From positions 1 through 42,582 of the forward strand of contig CAYZZW010000030.1 in NCBI GenBank assembly GCA_964482955.1: a DNA stretch of 42,582 bases, given 5' to 3'. A program made the position numbers and the translations under genes. This DNA comes from JAPLSN01 sp964482955. GTDB lineage: Bacteria > Spirochaetota > Spirochaetia > Treponematales > UBA12059. The notes beneath the pieces were generated by a model that saw nothing but the letters and a program-made list of their open reading frames with translations, had not been told where the DNA came from and ran no database searches. Shown piece after piece: positions 16,171-24,085 of the stretch; within the stretch, counting starts at the first letter, position 1, and every line of letters begins with the position of its first letter.

Positions 16171-17216
16171 GCGATCCCCCTCGCCACGGCGAGCTCCGCG
16201 TTGAGCACCGAAGCCCCCGCGGCGCCGCGCTCCACGTTGTGGCCGAGCGCGACGAGCTTGACGCCGAGGACCGGGCAGGGACGGACCCGGCCGACGTGCA
16301 CGGTCATGCCGCCGTCGTCCTCGACGTCGCGCCTCGGCTGCGGCCGGTTCTCTTCGGTCCGGAGCCGGACGAAGCTCCGCGGCGCGCTCCAGAGCCCGAG
16401 CCCCGCCGTGGCCGGCATGAAGTCGCGCAACGCGTCGGCGACGGCTTCGGCGGTCGGCGAGCCGCGGAGGCGGAGGCCCGCGCAGATCGTGTGGCCGTCC
16501 GCGACGGGCACGCGGTTGCACTGCGCCGAGATCGCGAAGCGCGCCGGCTCGACGCGGCCGTCCGCGAGCGTTCCGAGGATCTTGCGCGCTTCGGTCTCCA
16601 CCTTGGCCTCCTCGCCCCTGATGAACGGGACGACGTTGCCGAGGGCGTCGAGCGAAGCCACGCCCGGGTAGCCCGCGCCGCTCAGGGCTTGCATGCTGGT
16701 CAGCGTCGCGGCTTCGAGGCCGAAGGCGTGGTGGAGCGGGCCGAGCGCGCCGAGAGCCACCGCGGTGGTGCAGTTCGGGTTGCAGACGACGGCCCCCTCC
16801 CAGCCGCGACGGGCGCGCTGGACCTCCACGAGCGCCATGTGGTCCGCGTTCAGCTCGGGGACGACGAGCGGCACGTCCTCCTCCATGCGGAACGCGGCCG
16901 CGTTCGAGAAGACGAGGGATCCGGCCGCGGCGAAGCGCGGCTCGATCTCGCGGGCGGCATCCGCGTCGAGGGCGGAGAAGACGACGGGCGACGGCGATTC
17001 CGTCGGGTCGCACGCTTCGACGACGAGGTCCGCGAAGCCCGCGTAGGGATCGCCCGGCAAACGCCATTCGCAGGCGTCGGCGTAGCGCCTGCCCGAGGAA
17101 CGGTCGCTCGCGCAGAGGCGGACGACGCGGAAGAAGGGGTGGGCCGCGAGGCGGCGGACGAAGCGCTGGCCGACGACGCCGGTGGCGCCGAGCACGGTGA
17201 CGGGTATGAGTCTCAC
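16167..17216 (-). CDS. asd: Aspartate-semialdehyde dehydrogenase (archaeal/fungal-type)
   Basis: This enzyme reduces aspartyl phosphate to aspartate semialdehyde. The 349-residue protein has the NADPH site VLGATGVVGQRF (8-19) and the active-site CNPNCTT with Cys149. AQCNRVPVADGHT carries the catalytic His and is the signature of the archaeal/fungal subgroup rather than the classical enterobacterial type. Start GTG 17216 was chosen because CGGAGA lies 6 nt upstream and the protein aligns from VRLIPVTVLGATG. The dapE-like gene ends 19 nt upstream. This is the only non-overlapping junction in the operon. Confidence 0.94.
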   Translation of the reverse strand: MRLIPVTVLGATGVVGQRFVRRLAAHPFFRVVRLCASDRSSGRRYADACEWRLPGDPYAGFADLVVEACDPTESPSPVVFSALDADAAREIEPRFAAAGSLVFSNAAAFRMEEDVPLVVPELNADHMALVEVQRARRGWEGAVVCNPNCTTAVALGALGPLHHAFGLEAATLTSMQALSGAGYPGVASLDALGNVVPFIRGEEAKVETEARKILGTLADGRVEPARFAISAQCNRVPVADGHTICAGLRLRGSPTAEAVADALRDFMPATAGLGLWSAPRSFVRLRTEENRPQPRRDVEDDGGMTVHVGRVRPCPVLGVKLVALGHNVERGAAGASVLNAELAVARGIA

Positions 17217-17235
17217 GATGTTCTCCGGTAATGGG

Positions 17236-18282
17236 TCAGTTTTTGGCGACGGGGGCGGGCAGGTAGCGCCGCGCGATCGATTCGAAGAGGTCGACGCCCC
17301 GTTCGAGTTCGTCCCCGGTGATCGATTCCGACTGGGTGTGGGCCCGCTTCCAGTCCCCGGGGCCGGCGAGGATCGCGGCGGCGCCCGGGGCATACTCCCT
17401 GAGAAGCGGCAGGTCGGAACCGAAGGGGACCGTCGTCGACGTAAAGCCCTCGGGGACGTGGAAGAAGTCCCAGGGTTCGTCGACGAGGATCTCGATCGAT
17501 CCTGAGGCGGGTTTGCTGGATTCGAGGGCGGGGCGCAGCGCGCCGCCGGGGACGGTGCGGACGTCGACTTCGGCCCACGCGGCGTCGGCGACGACGTTGG
17601 CCGCCCGGCCGCCACCGACGAGCCCGACGTTGAGCGATTCGCGGCCGAGGGCCGGGTGCGCGGATTTCGGGGCGGACGCGAGGGCGTGGAGCCACGAGAC
17701 GAGGTCGGCGACGGCGCTGTGGCCGAGCTCCGGGGCGGAGCCGTGGGCCGCGACGCCCGCGCACGAGAGGCGCGCGCGGAGGTAGCCGCGCTGCCCGGCG
17801 GCGGGCCGGCATCCGGTCGGTTCCCCGTTCACGATCGCCCGGCAGGACGCCAGCTCCGGGGCGAATTCCGCCGCCGCGCGGGCGCCGGCCGAATCGCTCT
17901 CCTCGCCGCAGACGCCGAGCCACGCGACGTCGCGATGGCCGTCGGCGAGGAGCCGCGCGATCGCGCCGAGCTGCGCGGCGATCTGGCCCTTCGCGTCGAC
18001 GGCGCCGCGCGCGCGGAGAACGCCCTCGCGCTCGAGGACGGGCAGGTCGGGCGGCACGACGTCGATATGCGTTGTGAAGAGGACGAGCGGCGTCCCCCAG
18101 CGCGCGAAGACGTTGGGCCGGCCCGGCGCGGCGTCCCGGACGAGGACGCGGGCTCCGAGGCGTTCGAGGATGTCGACGAGGGCGGGAACGAGGAGCGCTT
18201 CGCTCCCCGACGGGGTGTACGTGGAACAGAGTCCGGCGAGAAAGCCGAGACCGATGCGTTCCACGGATTGAAGGCGCGTCAT
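17236..18282 (-). CDS. dapE: M20-family deacylase, likely succinyl-diaminopimelate desuccinylase
   Basis: This first gene of the lysine operon encodes a 348-residue di-zinc aminoacylase. Metal ligands are visible in TTHIDVVPP (His72, Asp74), GAVDAKGQ (Asp96), CGEESDSAG (Glu127/Glu128) and the C-terminal AHTQSESI. AAHGSAPELG is the dimerisation-domain motif. The operon has DapD, so removal of succinyl from N-succinyl-LL-diaminopimelate is the expected role. ArgE-type acetylornithine or LysK-type deacetylases are close relatives and cannot be excluded by motif alone. The ATG at 18282 has GGAGG 7 nt upstream, and that site lies inside a hairpin (18283-18308), so translation start is probably regulated. 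Confidence 0.8.
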   Translation of the reverse strand: MTRLQSVERIGLGFLAGLCSTYTPSGSEALLVPALVDILERLGARVLVRDAAPGRPNVFARWGTPLVLFTTHIDVVPPDLPVLEREGVLRARGAVDAKGQIAAQLGAIARLLADGHRDVAWLGVCGEESDSAGARAAAEFAPELASCRAIVNGEPTGCRPAAGQRGYLRARLSCAGVAAHGSAPELGHSAVADLVSWLHALASAPKSAHPALGRESLNVGLVGGGRAANVVADAAWAEVDVRTVPGGALRPALESSKPASGSIEILVDEPWDFFHVPEGFTSTTVPFGSDLPLLREYAPGAAAILAGPGDWKRAHTQSESITGDELERGVDLFESIARRYLPAPVAKN

Positions 18283-18308
18283 GGGACCTCCAACCCGATG
18301 GAGCTCCC
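18283..18308 (-). promoter_or_regulatory. Hairpin sequestering the dapE Shine-Dalgarno (riboswitch expression platform)
   Basis: In the transcript, GGGAGCUCCA and UGGAGGUCCC can pair (9 of 10 positions) around a UCGGGU loop, ending directly at the AUG. The 3' arm contains the GGAGG ribosome site. This is what a translational OFF structure of a riboswitch looks like. No U-run follows, which argues against transcription termination here. Confidence 0.7.
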
Positions 18309-18369
18309 TTGGAAACGCGCGACTGACCCCTTGGTATACGGGCATGCGGAACCCGTGGGGGGAAGGCGG

Positions 18370-18546
18370 TCCCGTTGGCACTCCGCGGGGGATCGCCCCG
18401 CGACAGCCGCCGGGTATTGACCCGGACGTCCAAGGTTGAGCGCCGGCGCGGCGAAAAACCCTTCGGCGATCCTCCCCTTTCCCGCGGCGTCCTGGGACGC
18501 GCCGTCCTCGGCCGCGGTACTGATGGGGATCGCTCCTCCAATCGGA
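18370..18546 (-). ncRNA. Lysine riboswitch (L-box) aptamer
   Basis: The leader of the dap operon carries the conserved lysine-aptamer blocks in order: GGAGGAGCG (about 18539-18531), AGTA (18521-18518), GGGAAAGGGGAGG then ATCGCCGAAGG (18483-18460), GGCTGTC (18408-18402), a CGCGGGG/CCCCGCG hairpin, and GGAGTGCC (about 18384-18377). P1 forms between TCCGATTGG (18546-18538) and CCAACGGGA (18378-18370) with two internal mismatches. These blocks correspond closely to my memory of the Bacillus subtilis lysC leader (AAAGGGGAG..TCGCCGAAG, GGCTGTC, GGAGGGCTATC). High lysine should shut the operon. Length (177 nt) fits the class. Confidence 0.9.
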
Positions 18547-18553
18547 TTCGCGG

Positions 18554-18582
18554 ACGCTAGCACCGGTTTTTTTTCTCGTCAA
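18554..18582 (-). promoter_or_regulatory. Promoter of the lysine operon
   Basis: TTGACG (18582-18577) and TAGCGT (18559-18554) are 17 nt apart. The predicted start point (about 18547) lies at the first base of riboswitch helix P1, so the transcript begins with the aptamer. Confidence 0.75.
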
Positions 18583-18591
18583 GGGGGCGGG

Positions 18592-18620
18592 TTGCCCTCG
18601 AGAGACCTTGGCGCTAGAAT
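18592..18620 (+). promoter_or_regulatory. Promoter of the histidine kinase gene
   Basis: TTGCCC (18592-18597) and TAGAAT (18615-18620) are 17 nt apart, 21 nt before the start codon. It is divergent from the lysine promoter, with only 9 nt between the two -35 boxes. Confidence 0.65.
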
Positions 18621-18641
18621 TCGGGACTTGGGGGAAGACGC

Positions 18642-19910
18642 ATGACGCTCGACATCCTGACCATCGCCTTCGTCACGAGTCTCGCGTTCGTCACCCAGGC
18701 CGCCGCGCTCGCGATGCAATACCGCGTGAAGACCGCGTACCGCGGCGTCGGTCATTGGCTGGTCGGGACGTCCCTGCTCGCGTTCGGATTCGTGGCGATG
18801 CTGACCCTCGCGGTCGACGGCATCCGCGTTCTCGCGGCGTTCGCGAATCCGGCCATCGTGCTGGGCCTCCTGTTCCTGAACGAAGGCGTCGCGCGGTTTT
18901 GCGGGGACGAGGGCCCGCGCCGGTTTTCGGCCGCGTGGTTTTTCGCGTTCCTCGTCGCGTACCTGGCGTTCCTGGTCCCGCTCGAATCGGTCGCCGGCCG
19001 GTCGGTCGTCGTGTACGCGGCGACCGCGGCGCCGGCGCTGCTCGTCTGGAAGCGGCTTTGGTTCCGGCGGGATCCGGCCTTCCGCGATTCCGCGCGCTTC
19101 ACGGCGTCGGTGTTCCTCGCGTACGGCCTCTTCCAGGCCGCGATGATCGTCGCGACCTTCGTATCGCCGCCGCCGGCCGTCTATTTTTCCGAGGATCCGT
19201 CCGCCCTTCGCGTCGTGTCGTTCCTCGTGCCGATGTTCGTCGGGAGCCTGTGGACGCTCGGCTTCATCGTCATGCTCAACCAGCGCCTGAACGACGAAAA
19301 TTTCCGGAAGAACCGGCGCCTCGAGACGATACTCCGGGAAGTCCACCACCGGATGAAGAACAACATGAACATGATGATCAGCCTCCTGCGCCTGCAGGCG
19401 GACGAGCTGCGCGATCCGACCGCGGTGGCGGCGCTCGAGGACGCGGAGCGCCGCATGCTCGGCATGGCCCTGCTCTACGACCGCCTTTCGAAGTCCGACG
19501 ACTTCGTCGACGCGCCGGCGGGAGAGTATCTGTCGTCGCTCGTCGACGAGATCGTCGCGAACGTGCCCTCCGGCGGCGTGAGGATTTCCGTGACCAAGGA
19601 GCTCGGCGACTTCGCGCTCGAGGCGAAGCGGCTCCAGCCGATCGGCATCATCGTCAACGAGCTCGTCACGAACGCCTTGAAACACGCGTTCGCGGACCGG
19701 CCGGCCGGAACCATCCGCGTCGCGGCGTCGCTCGACGGCGGTGTCGTCGAGGTGTCGGTGGCGGACGACGGCGTCGGGATGCCGAACGGAGCGGAAGACT
19801 CGAACGGCTTCGGCATCATGCTCGTCGAGGAACTCTCGAAACAGCTGCGCGGCACGCTGACCTTCGAGCGCTCCGCCGGTACCACCGCCCGCCTCCGCTT
19901 CCCGTTCTAA
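18642..19910 (+). CDS. Membrane-bound HisKA_2-type sensor histidine kinase
   Basis: This 422-residue kinase has about seven transmembrane segments in residues 5-215. They are arranged as a 7TM-like membrane sensor with no large periplasmic domain. A short linker leads to the HisKA_2 dimerisation/phosphoacceptor motif EVHHRMKNNMNMMISLLRLQ (His235), then an ATPase domain with NELVTNALKHAF (N box) and VADDGVGMP (G1). In this class the partner is often a response regulator encoded elsewhere, and none is adjacent here. The signal is unknown. GGGGGA precedes the ATG at 18642. The gene shares an intergenic region with the lysine operon but nothing suggests a functional link. Confidence 0.9.
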   Translation: MTLDILTIAFVTSLAFVTQAAALAMQYRVKTAYRGVGHWLVGTSLLAFGFVAMLTLAVDGIRVLAAFANPAIVLGLLFLNEGVARFCGDEGPRRFSAAWFFAFLVAYLAFLVPLESVAGRSVVVYAATAAPALLVWKRLWFRRDPAFRDSARFTASVFLAYGLFQAAMIVATFVSPPPAVYFSEDPSALRVVSFLVPMFVGSLWTLGFIVMLNQRLNDENFRKNRRLETILREVHHRMKNNMNMMISLLRLQADELRDPTAVAALEDAERRMLGMALLYDRLSKSDDFVDAPAGEYLSSLVDEIVANVPSGGVRISVTKELGDFALEAKRLQPIGIIVNELVTNALKHAFADRPAGTIRVAASLDGGVVEVSVADDGVGMPNGAEDSNGFGIMLVEELSKQLRGTLTFERSAGTTARLRFPF

Positions 19911-19989
19911 CGGCGACCGCCCACGGTATCCGCCTCGATTCGGTCGCGACGGCGACCGCCCCCGAGCGCCAGGGGGCGCAGCGAAAAGC

Positions 19990-20062
19990 CCGCGCGAATG
20001 CGGCTTGCCCGCATTCGCGCGGACTTGAAGCGCAGCACCCGGCCCGCCGCGTCCGCGGCGGG
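19990..20062. repeat. Two strong palindromic hairpins downstream of the kinase gene
   Basis: A perfect 14-bp inverted repeat (19990-20003 with 20009-20022, 5-nt loop) is followed by a 9-bp one (20043-20051 with 20054-20062). Neither has a T-run. Together with the terminator at 20078-20109 they make three consecutive hairpins between two convergent genes. They could be REP-like sequences or 3'-end stabilisers. Confidence 0.65.
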
Positions 20063-20077
20063 AGGCGCCCAAATAAA

Positions 20078-20109
20078 AAGAACGCCCGAGCCTGAGCCCG
20101 GGCGTTCTT
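20078..20109 (-). terminator. Intrinsic terminator of the DUF1015 gene
   Basis: An 11-bp perfect stem (AAGAACGCCCG / CGGGCGTTCTT) with a 10-nt loop is followed on the minus strand by TTTTTATTT. It starts 23 nt after the DUF1015 stop. It may also stop plus-strand transcripts from the kinase gene. Confidence 0.85.
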
Positions 20110-20132
20110 CCGCATGAATCCTTGCGCGTAAA

Positions 20133-21467
20133 TTACTTTACGATCTTCCTCGCCTCGACGTAGAAGCGCTTCTCCGGGGCTTCGCCCATGGAGAAGGTCT
20201 TGCGCGGCATGACCCCGTCGCGGATGACGGTGCCGAAGAACGCGCCCTTGTCGATGGGCGGCAGGTAGAGCCCGAAGTTGCCCGGCTTCGTGGCGAGCGC
20301 GACGAGGCTCTCGGTGCCGTGGATGTAGTCGATGACGATCTTCGGGTCGGCTTTCACGAAGGGATCGAGGATCTCCTGGATGGTGCCGGCCGCGAGGTTA
20401 GCTTTCGGTTTCGCAAAGCGGATGACGGAAACGCCCTTCGCGCTCACGAAGGCGAAGCGGTGTTCCTTCGAGGGCTCGTCGACGAAGGCGAAGGCTTTTT
20501 CGGCGCTCGGGAAGGACTCGATCGAGCAGTCGTGGGACTTGATCTGGTCGAGGAACTTCTTTTCGTCGGCGCCGAAGAGGACGCGGTGGATCGGGTGGAA
20601 GGGAAGGCCCTCGTCGTAGATGTTGACGAGCTCGACGAGCGCGAAGCGGGCCGGGTGGCTTTCGAGGTCCGCGCCGGACAGGCCCTTCTTGGTCTCTTCC
20701 CAGATGGCCTTGGCCGTGGCGAGGGAGTGGTTGCCGTCGCCGACGGCGAAGAGGAGGACGTCGTCCTTGCCGTACTTGGCCTTGAAGGCGGCGGGATCGG
20801 CGATCTTCGCGATGGCGTCGGCGAGCGCGCCGACGGCCGCGTCGTCCTTCACGTGCCAGCCGCGGAGCTTGCCGGACTCGGACATGAGGGTGAAGTCGTA
20901 GAGCTTCGGGAGCGAGTCGCGCTTGGCGTAGATCGGCTCGATGACGGTGCGTTTGGGATCGTCGATGAGGAGCATGATGTGCGGGAGCTCGAGCGGCGCG
21001 CCGCGGCGGATCTCCATGCGGGGCGGGAGACGCTCGACGATGGTGCCCTCGGTCGGGCGGATGAGCGACTTCGAGTCCTTGCCGTACTGGTACTTTTCGA
21101 GGTCGACGGCGATCATGAGGCCCTTGCGCGGCTCCTTCTCGGTCGGCGTGACGCGCTCGACGAGGATGAAGCCTTCGCCCTTGCTCGCGACGACGCCCTT
21201 GGCGAGGTAGTCCTTCATCGAGGCCTGGATGCGCTTCACGCGTTCGGCCTTGTCGGCGTCCTCGAGGTAGCACTCCGGGAAGATGAGGTTGAAGGTGCTC
21301 GGCTTCGAGCCGACGCGCGCCTTCACGCCCTCCCAGTATTCGCGTTCGCTCGAGTACTGGTCGCACGCGACGACCGCCCAGTCGGCGTAGTCGGTGCCGG
21401 CGGCCGGCAGGTAGGTTTCGGGCACGCGGACTCCGAGCCCGGCGAGCTTCTCGGCGTGGTTCGCCAT
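20133..21467 (-). CDS. DUF1015-family protein
   Basis: This 444-residue soluble protein belongs to a conserved uncharacterised family (DUF1015, COG4198), recognised from its conserved segments. These are RPTEGTIVERLPPR (about 135-148), PHIMLLIDDP, LLFAVGDGNHSLATAKAIWE (about 234-253), HPARFALVELVNIYDEGLPFHPIHRVL and DYIHG. The GDGNHS block with its His is the most conserved part and may be a catalytic or nucleotide-binding site, but no activity is established to my knowledge. AAGGAG lies 8 nt before the ATG at 21467. It is monocistronic: its own promoter (21525-21553) and terminator frame it. No signal peptide. Confidence 0.85.
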   Translation of the reverse strand: MANHAEKLAGLGVRVPETYLPAAGTDYADWAVVACDQYSSEREYWEGVKARVGSKPSTFNLIFPECYLEDADKAERVKRIQASMKDYLAKGVVASKGEGFILVERVTPTEKEPRKGLMIAVDLEKYQYGKDSKSLIRPTEGTIVERLPPRMEIRRGAPLELPHIMLLIDDPKRTVIEPIYAKRDSLPKLYDFTLMSESGKLRGWHVKDDAAVGALADAIAKIADPAAFKAKYGKDDVLLFAVGDGNHSLATAKAIWEETKKGLSGADLESHPARFALVELVNIYDEGLPFHPIHRVLFGADEKKFLDQIKSHDCSIESFPSAEKAFAFVDEPSKEHRFAFVSAKGVSVIRFAKPKANLAAGTIQEILDPFVKADPKIVIDYIHGTESLVALATKPGNFGLYLPPIDKGAFFGTVIRDGVMPRKTFSMGEAPEKRFYVEARKIVK

Positions 21468-21524
21468 ATAGGTCTCCTTGCGTCGATGGTGGTGGGGAAG
21501 TCCGGCCCTCGGCCGGGGACCGCC

Positions 21525-21553
21525 AGTATGCCCCAAGACCGCGAAATCGTCAA
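21525..21553 (-). promoter_or_regulatory. Promoter of the DUF1015 gene
   Basis: TTGACG (21553-21548) and CATACT (21530-21525) are 17 nt apart, 58 nt upstream of the start codon. Confidence 0.65.
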
Positions 21554-21572
21554 AGGGGCGAAAGCGAGGGAT

Positions 21573-21905
21573 TTACCACGAAGGACACGAAGAAAAGAGT
21601 GCACGAAGGGCACGAAGAATACGAAGGAAACGAAGTAAGAGAGATCTGATTACGAGCGAATCATGGCGAGAGCTCGAGTGTTAGCACGGCGAAGAAAGAT
21701 CAGGAGGAATTAACCACGAAAAAATTGATTCTTATTTCATTTCGTGTTTTTTGTGCCTTAACGCTCGAGTACTCGCTAAGCTGCGCTCGTGGTTAACCTG
21801 CTTCCTTAGGCTTTGCTCCGTTGCGAATTCCAAAACCGTTTTCCTTTCTTCCTTCGTGTTCTTCGTGGAAACACCTTCGTGCCCTTCGTGGTCCTTCCTG
21901 CGCGG
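21573..21905. repeat. AT-richer intergenic element with CACGAAG repeats and nested inverted repeats
   Basis: The 467-nt gap between the DUF1015 and ATPase genes has no convincing gene. Its left part (21573-21640) holds CACGAAG-type heptamers (CCACGAAGGACACGAAG, GCACGAAGGGCACGAAG). Its right part (21840-21905) holds the same words inverted (CTTCGTGTTCTTCGTGG, CTTCGTGCCCTTCGTGG). In between, a perfect 10-bp inverted repeat TTAACCACGA/TCGTGGTTAA (21710-21719 with 21787-21796) encloses an A/T-rich core. Base composition is clearly lower in GC than the neighbours. From general experience such CACGAAG arrays are dispersed in many bacterial genomes. Confidence 0.8.
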
Positions 21906-21934
21906 GACGCCCGAGAGCCGAAGCCGTAACGGCT

Positions 21935-24085
21935 TCATTTCATCGCGCGCAGGGAGTTGAGGACGGCCAAGAGGGCGACGCCGACGTCGGCGATGACGGC
22001 TTCCCACATGGTGGCGATTCCGAAGGCGCCGAGGGTCAGGAAGAACAGCTTGACGCCGAGGGCCCCGACGATGTTCTGGACGATGATGGCGCGCGTGCGG
22101 CGTGCTCGGACGATGGCTTCCGCGACGCGCGACGGCTCGTCGGTGACGATGACGGCGTCCGCCGTCTCGACGGCCAGGTCGCTGCCGGAGCCGCCCATGG
22201 CGATGCCGGCGTCCGCCCGCGCCAGGACCGGCGCGTCGTTGATGCCGTCGCCGACGAAGATCACGGAGCCCCGGCGGCCGCGGCGCGAAAACGGAAGGCG
22301 GCGGGCGGAGACGGCGGCCGCGTCCTCGTCGGCGATGATCGCCTCGAGCCGTTGGAGCTTTTCGTGGGGCAGGAGGTTCGCGTGCACTTCGCCGATGCCC
22401 GCGCTCGACGCCACCGAGTTCGCGGCGAGGCGGCCGTCGCCGGTGAGCATGGCCACGCGGCCCACGCCGAGCCGGCCGAGGGCGGCGACGGTGGCCTCCG
22501 CGTCCGGCTTGGCTTCGTCGGCGATGAGGAGGCGGCCCGCGTACAGCCCGTTCGCGGCGACGTGGATGACGGTGCCCTCGGTTTCGCAGACGCCGTGCGC
22601 GATGTCCTTCAGGTGGAGGATGCGGTCGTGCCCGGCGACGACGTCGGTGCCGTCGTCCAGGCGCGCGTGCACGCCGTGCCCGGCGATCTCCTTGAGGTCG
22701 ATCGTGGCGGGCAGGGCGGCGCCGCGGCGCTCGTTCCACGCGCGGCGCACCGCGACGGCCGCCGGATGGTTCGAGCGGGCTTCCGCCGCCGCGGCGAGGC
22801 GGAGCACGTCGGTCTCCGTAAAGCCGTTTTCCGCGACGATCGAGGTCACGGCGAAGCGGCCGTCGGTCAGGGTGCCGGTCTTGTCGAACACGACGACGGA
22901 CGCGTCGGCCAGCGCGTCGAGCACTTCGCCGCCGCGCACGAGGATGCCGCGCCGGGCCGCGCCGCCTAAGCCCCCGAAGTAGCCGAGCGGCACGCTCACG
23001 ACGAAGGCGCAGGGGCACGAGATGACGAGCATGACGAGGGCCCGGTAGGACCAGACTTTGAAGGTTTCGCCCGGGACGAAGATCGGAGGCAGCAGGGCCA
23101 CCGCGAGCGCGGCGAATACGACGGCGGGCGTGTACCAGCGCGCGAAGCGCGTGATGAGGCGCTCGGTCTTCGCCTTGGCGTGCGACGCGCCCTCGACCAG
23201 CCCCGCGATGCGGGCGGCGGAGGATTCGGCGGCGGGCGTCCGGCACTCGATCTCGAAGGAGGCGTCCGCGGCGATGTAGCCCGACCGGACTTCGTCGCCC
23301 GCGCCGCACGGCTTCGGCGCGGATTCGCCGGTGAGCGCCGAGCCGTCCATCGATCCCGTGCCGGAGCTCACGACGCCGTCCACCGGCACCCGTTCGCCCG
23401 GGCGCACGAGCACGAGCTCGCCCACCTTCACGTCCTCGGGGGCGACGACCGACCAGGCGCCGTCCCGTTTGACTCGGGCCGAATCGGGCCTGAGCGCGAG
23501 CAGGGAGCGGATGGCTCCGCGGCTCCGGCCCACGGCGTAATCTTGTAAAAGCTCGCCGACCTTGAAGAAGAGCATGACGCCGACGGCTTCCTCGTACTCG
23601 CCGATGACGAAGGCGCCGGCCGAGGCGATCGCCATGAGGAAGAGTTCGTCGAAAAAGCGGCCTTTGAACAGGCCGCGGACGGCGGCCCACACGACGTCGA
23701 CGCCCGCGATGAGGTACGCGACGGCGAAGAGCGCCGGCGCGGCCCAGGGGAACGGCCCGGCTCGGAGCGCGTCGAGGAAGACGAGGCCGGGCACGAAGAC
23801 GAGGGTGGCGAGCGCGATCCGGACGATTTCGCCGACGGGCGCCTCGCGTTCTTCCTCGAGCCGGGTCGCGGCCGACGGCGCGCCGACGACCACGTCGAGC
23901 TCGAGCTCCGGTTCGACGTCGCGGGCGGCCCGTTCGACTTCGCCCAGGTCGGCGGCGTCGACGCGCATCGAGAGCGTGCCGAAGTCGACGGAAGCCGATT
24001 TCACCCCGGGCGCCTTCCGCACGGCGTCTTCGACCTTCGCGGCGCAGTTCGGGCAATCGAGATTCTTGAGGCGATACGTGGTCAT
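21935..24085 (-). CDS. zntA: Zn/Cd/Pb-exporting P1B-2-type ATPase
   Basis: This 716-residue metal pump has an N-terminal heavy-metal-associated domain with CPNC (11-14). The P-type core follows: TGES (252-255), the membrane metal motif CPC (357-359), the phosphorylated Asp401 in DKTGTLT, an HP motif in SNHPAA, and GDGINDAP. The last helix contains DVGVALLAVLNS, typical of the Zn/Cd/Pb subgroup rather than copper pumps. It should export divalent soft metals across the inner membrane. The start overlaps the stop of the ArsR gene (ATGA), so the pump is translationally coupled to its likely regulator. An unusual Arg-rich stretch of about 18 residues precedes GDGIND. Whether to call it zntA or cadA is arbitrary. 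Confidence 0.92.
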   Translation of the reverse strand: MTTYRLKNLDCPNCAAKVEDAVRKAPGVKSASVDFGTLSMRVDAADLGEVERAARDVEPELELDVVVGAPSAATRLEEEREAPVGEIVRIALATLVFVPGLVFLDALRAGPFPWAAPALFAVAYLIAGVDVVWAAVRGLFKGRFFDELFLMAIASAGAFVIGEYEEAVGVMLFFKVGELLQDYAVGRSRGAIRSLLALRPDSARVKRDGAWSVVAPEDVKVGELVLVRPGERVPVDGVVSSGTGSMDGSALTGESAPKPCGAGDEVRSGYIAADASFEIECRTPAAESSAARIAGLVEGASHAKAKTERLITRFARWYTPAVVFAALAVALLPPIFVPGETFKVWSYRALVMLVISCPCAFVVSVPLGYFGGLGGAARRGILVRGGEVLDALADASVVVFDKTGTLTDGRFAVTSIVAENGFTETDVLRLAAAAEARSNHPAAVAVRRAWNERRGAALPATIDLKEIAGHGVHARLDDGTDVVAGHDRILHLKDIAHGVCETEGTVIHVAANGLYAGRLLIADEAKPDAEATVAALGRLGVGRVAMLTGDGRLAANSVASSAGIGEVHANLLPHEKLQRLEAIIADEDAAAVSARRLPFSRRGRRGSVIFVGDGINDAPVLARADAGIAMGGSGSDLAVETADAVIVTDEPSRVAEAIVRARRTRAIIVQNIVGALGVKLFFLTLGAFGIATMWEAVIADVGVALLAVLNSLRAMK

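Noticed and set aside
18370..18546. T-box leader instead of a lysine riboswitch
   Set aside because: There is no AGGGTGG-ACCGCG antiterminator bulge and no T-run terminator, whereas all lysine-aptamer blocks are in order.
21478..21684. Short open frame encoding HEGHEE-type peptides next to the DUF1015 gene
   Set aside because: It is the translation of CACGAAG repeats, has no Shine-Dalgarno, and overlaps the DUF1015 promoter on the other strand.
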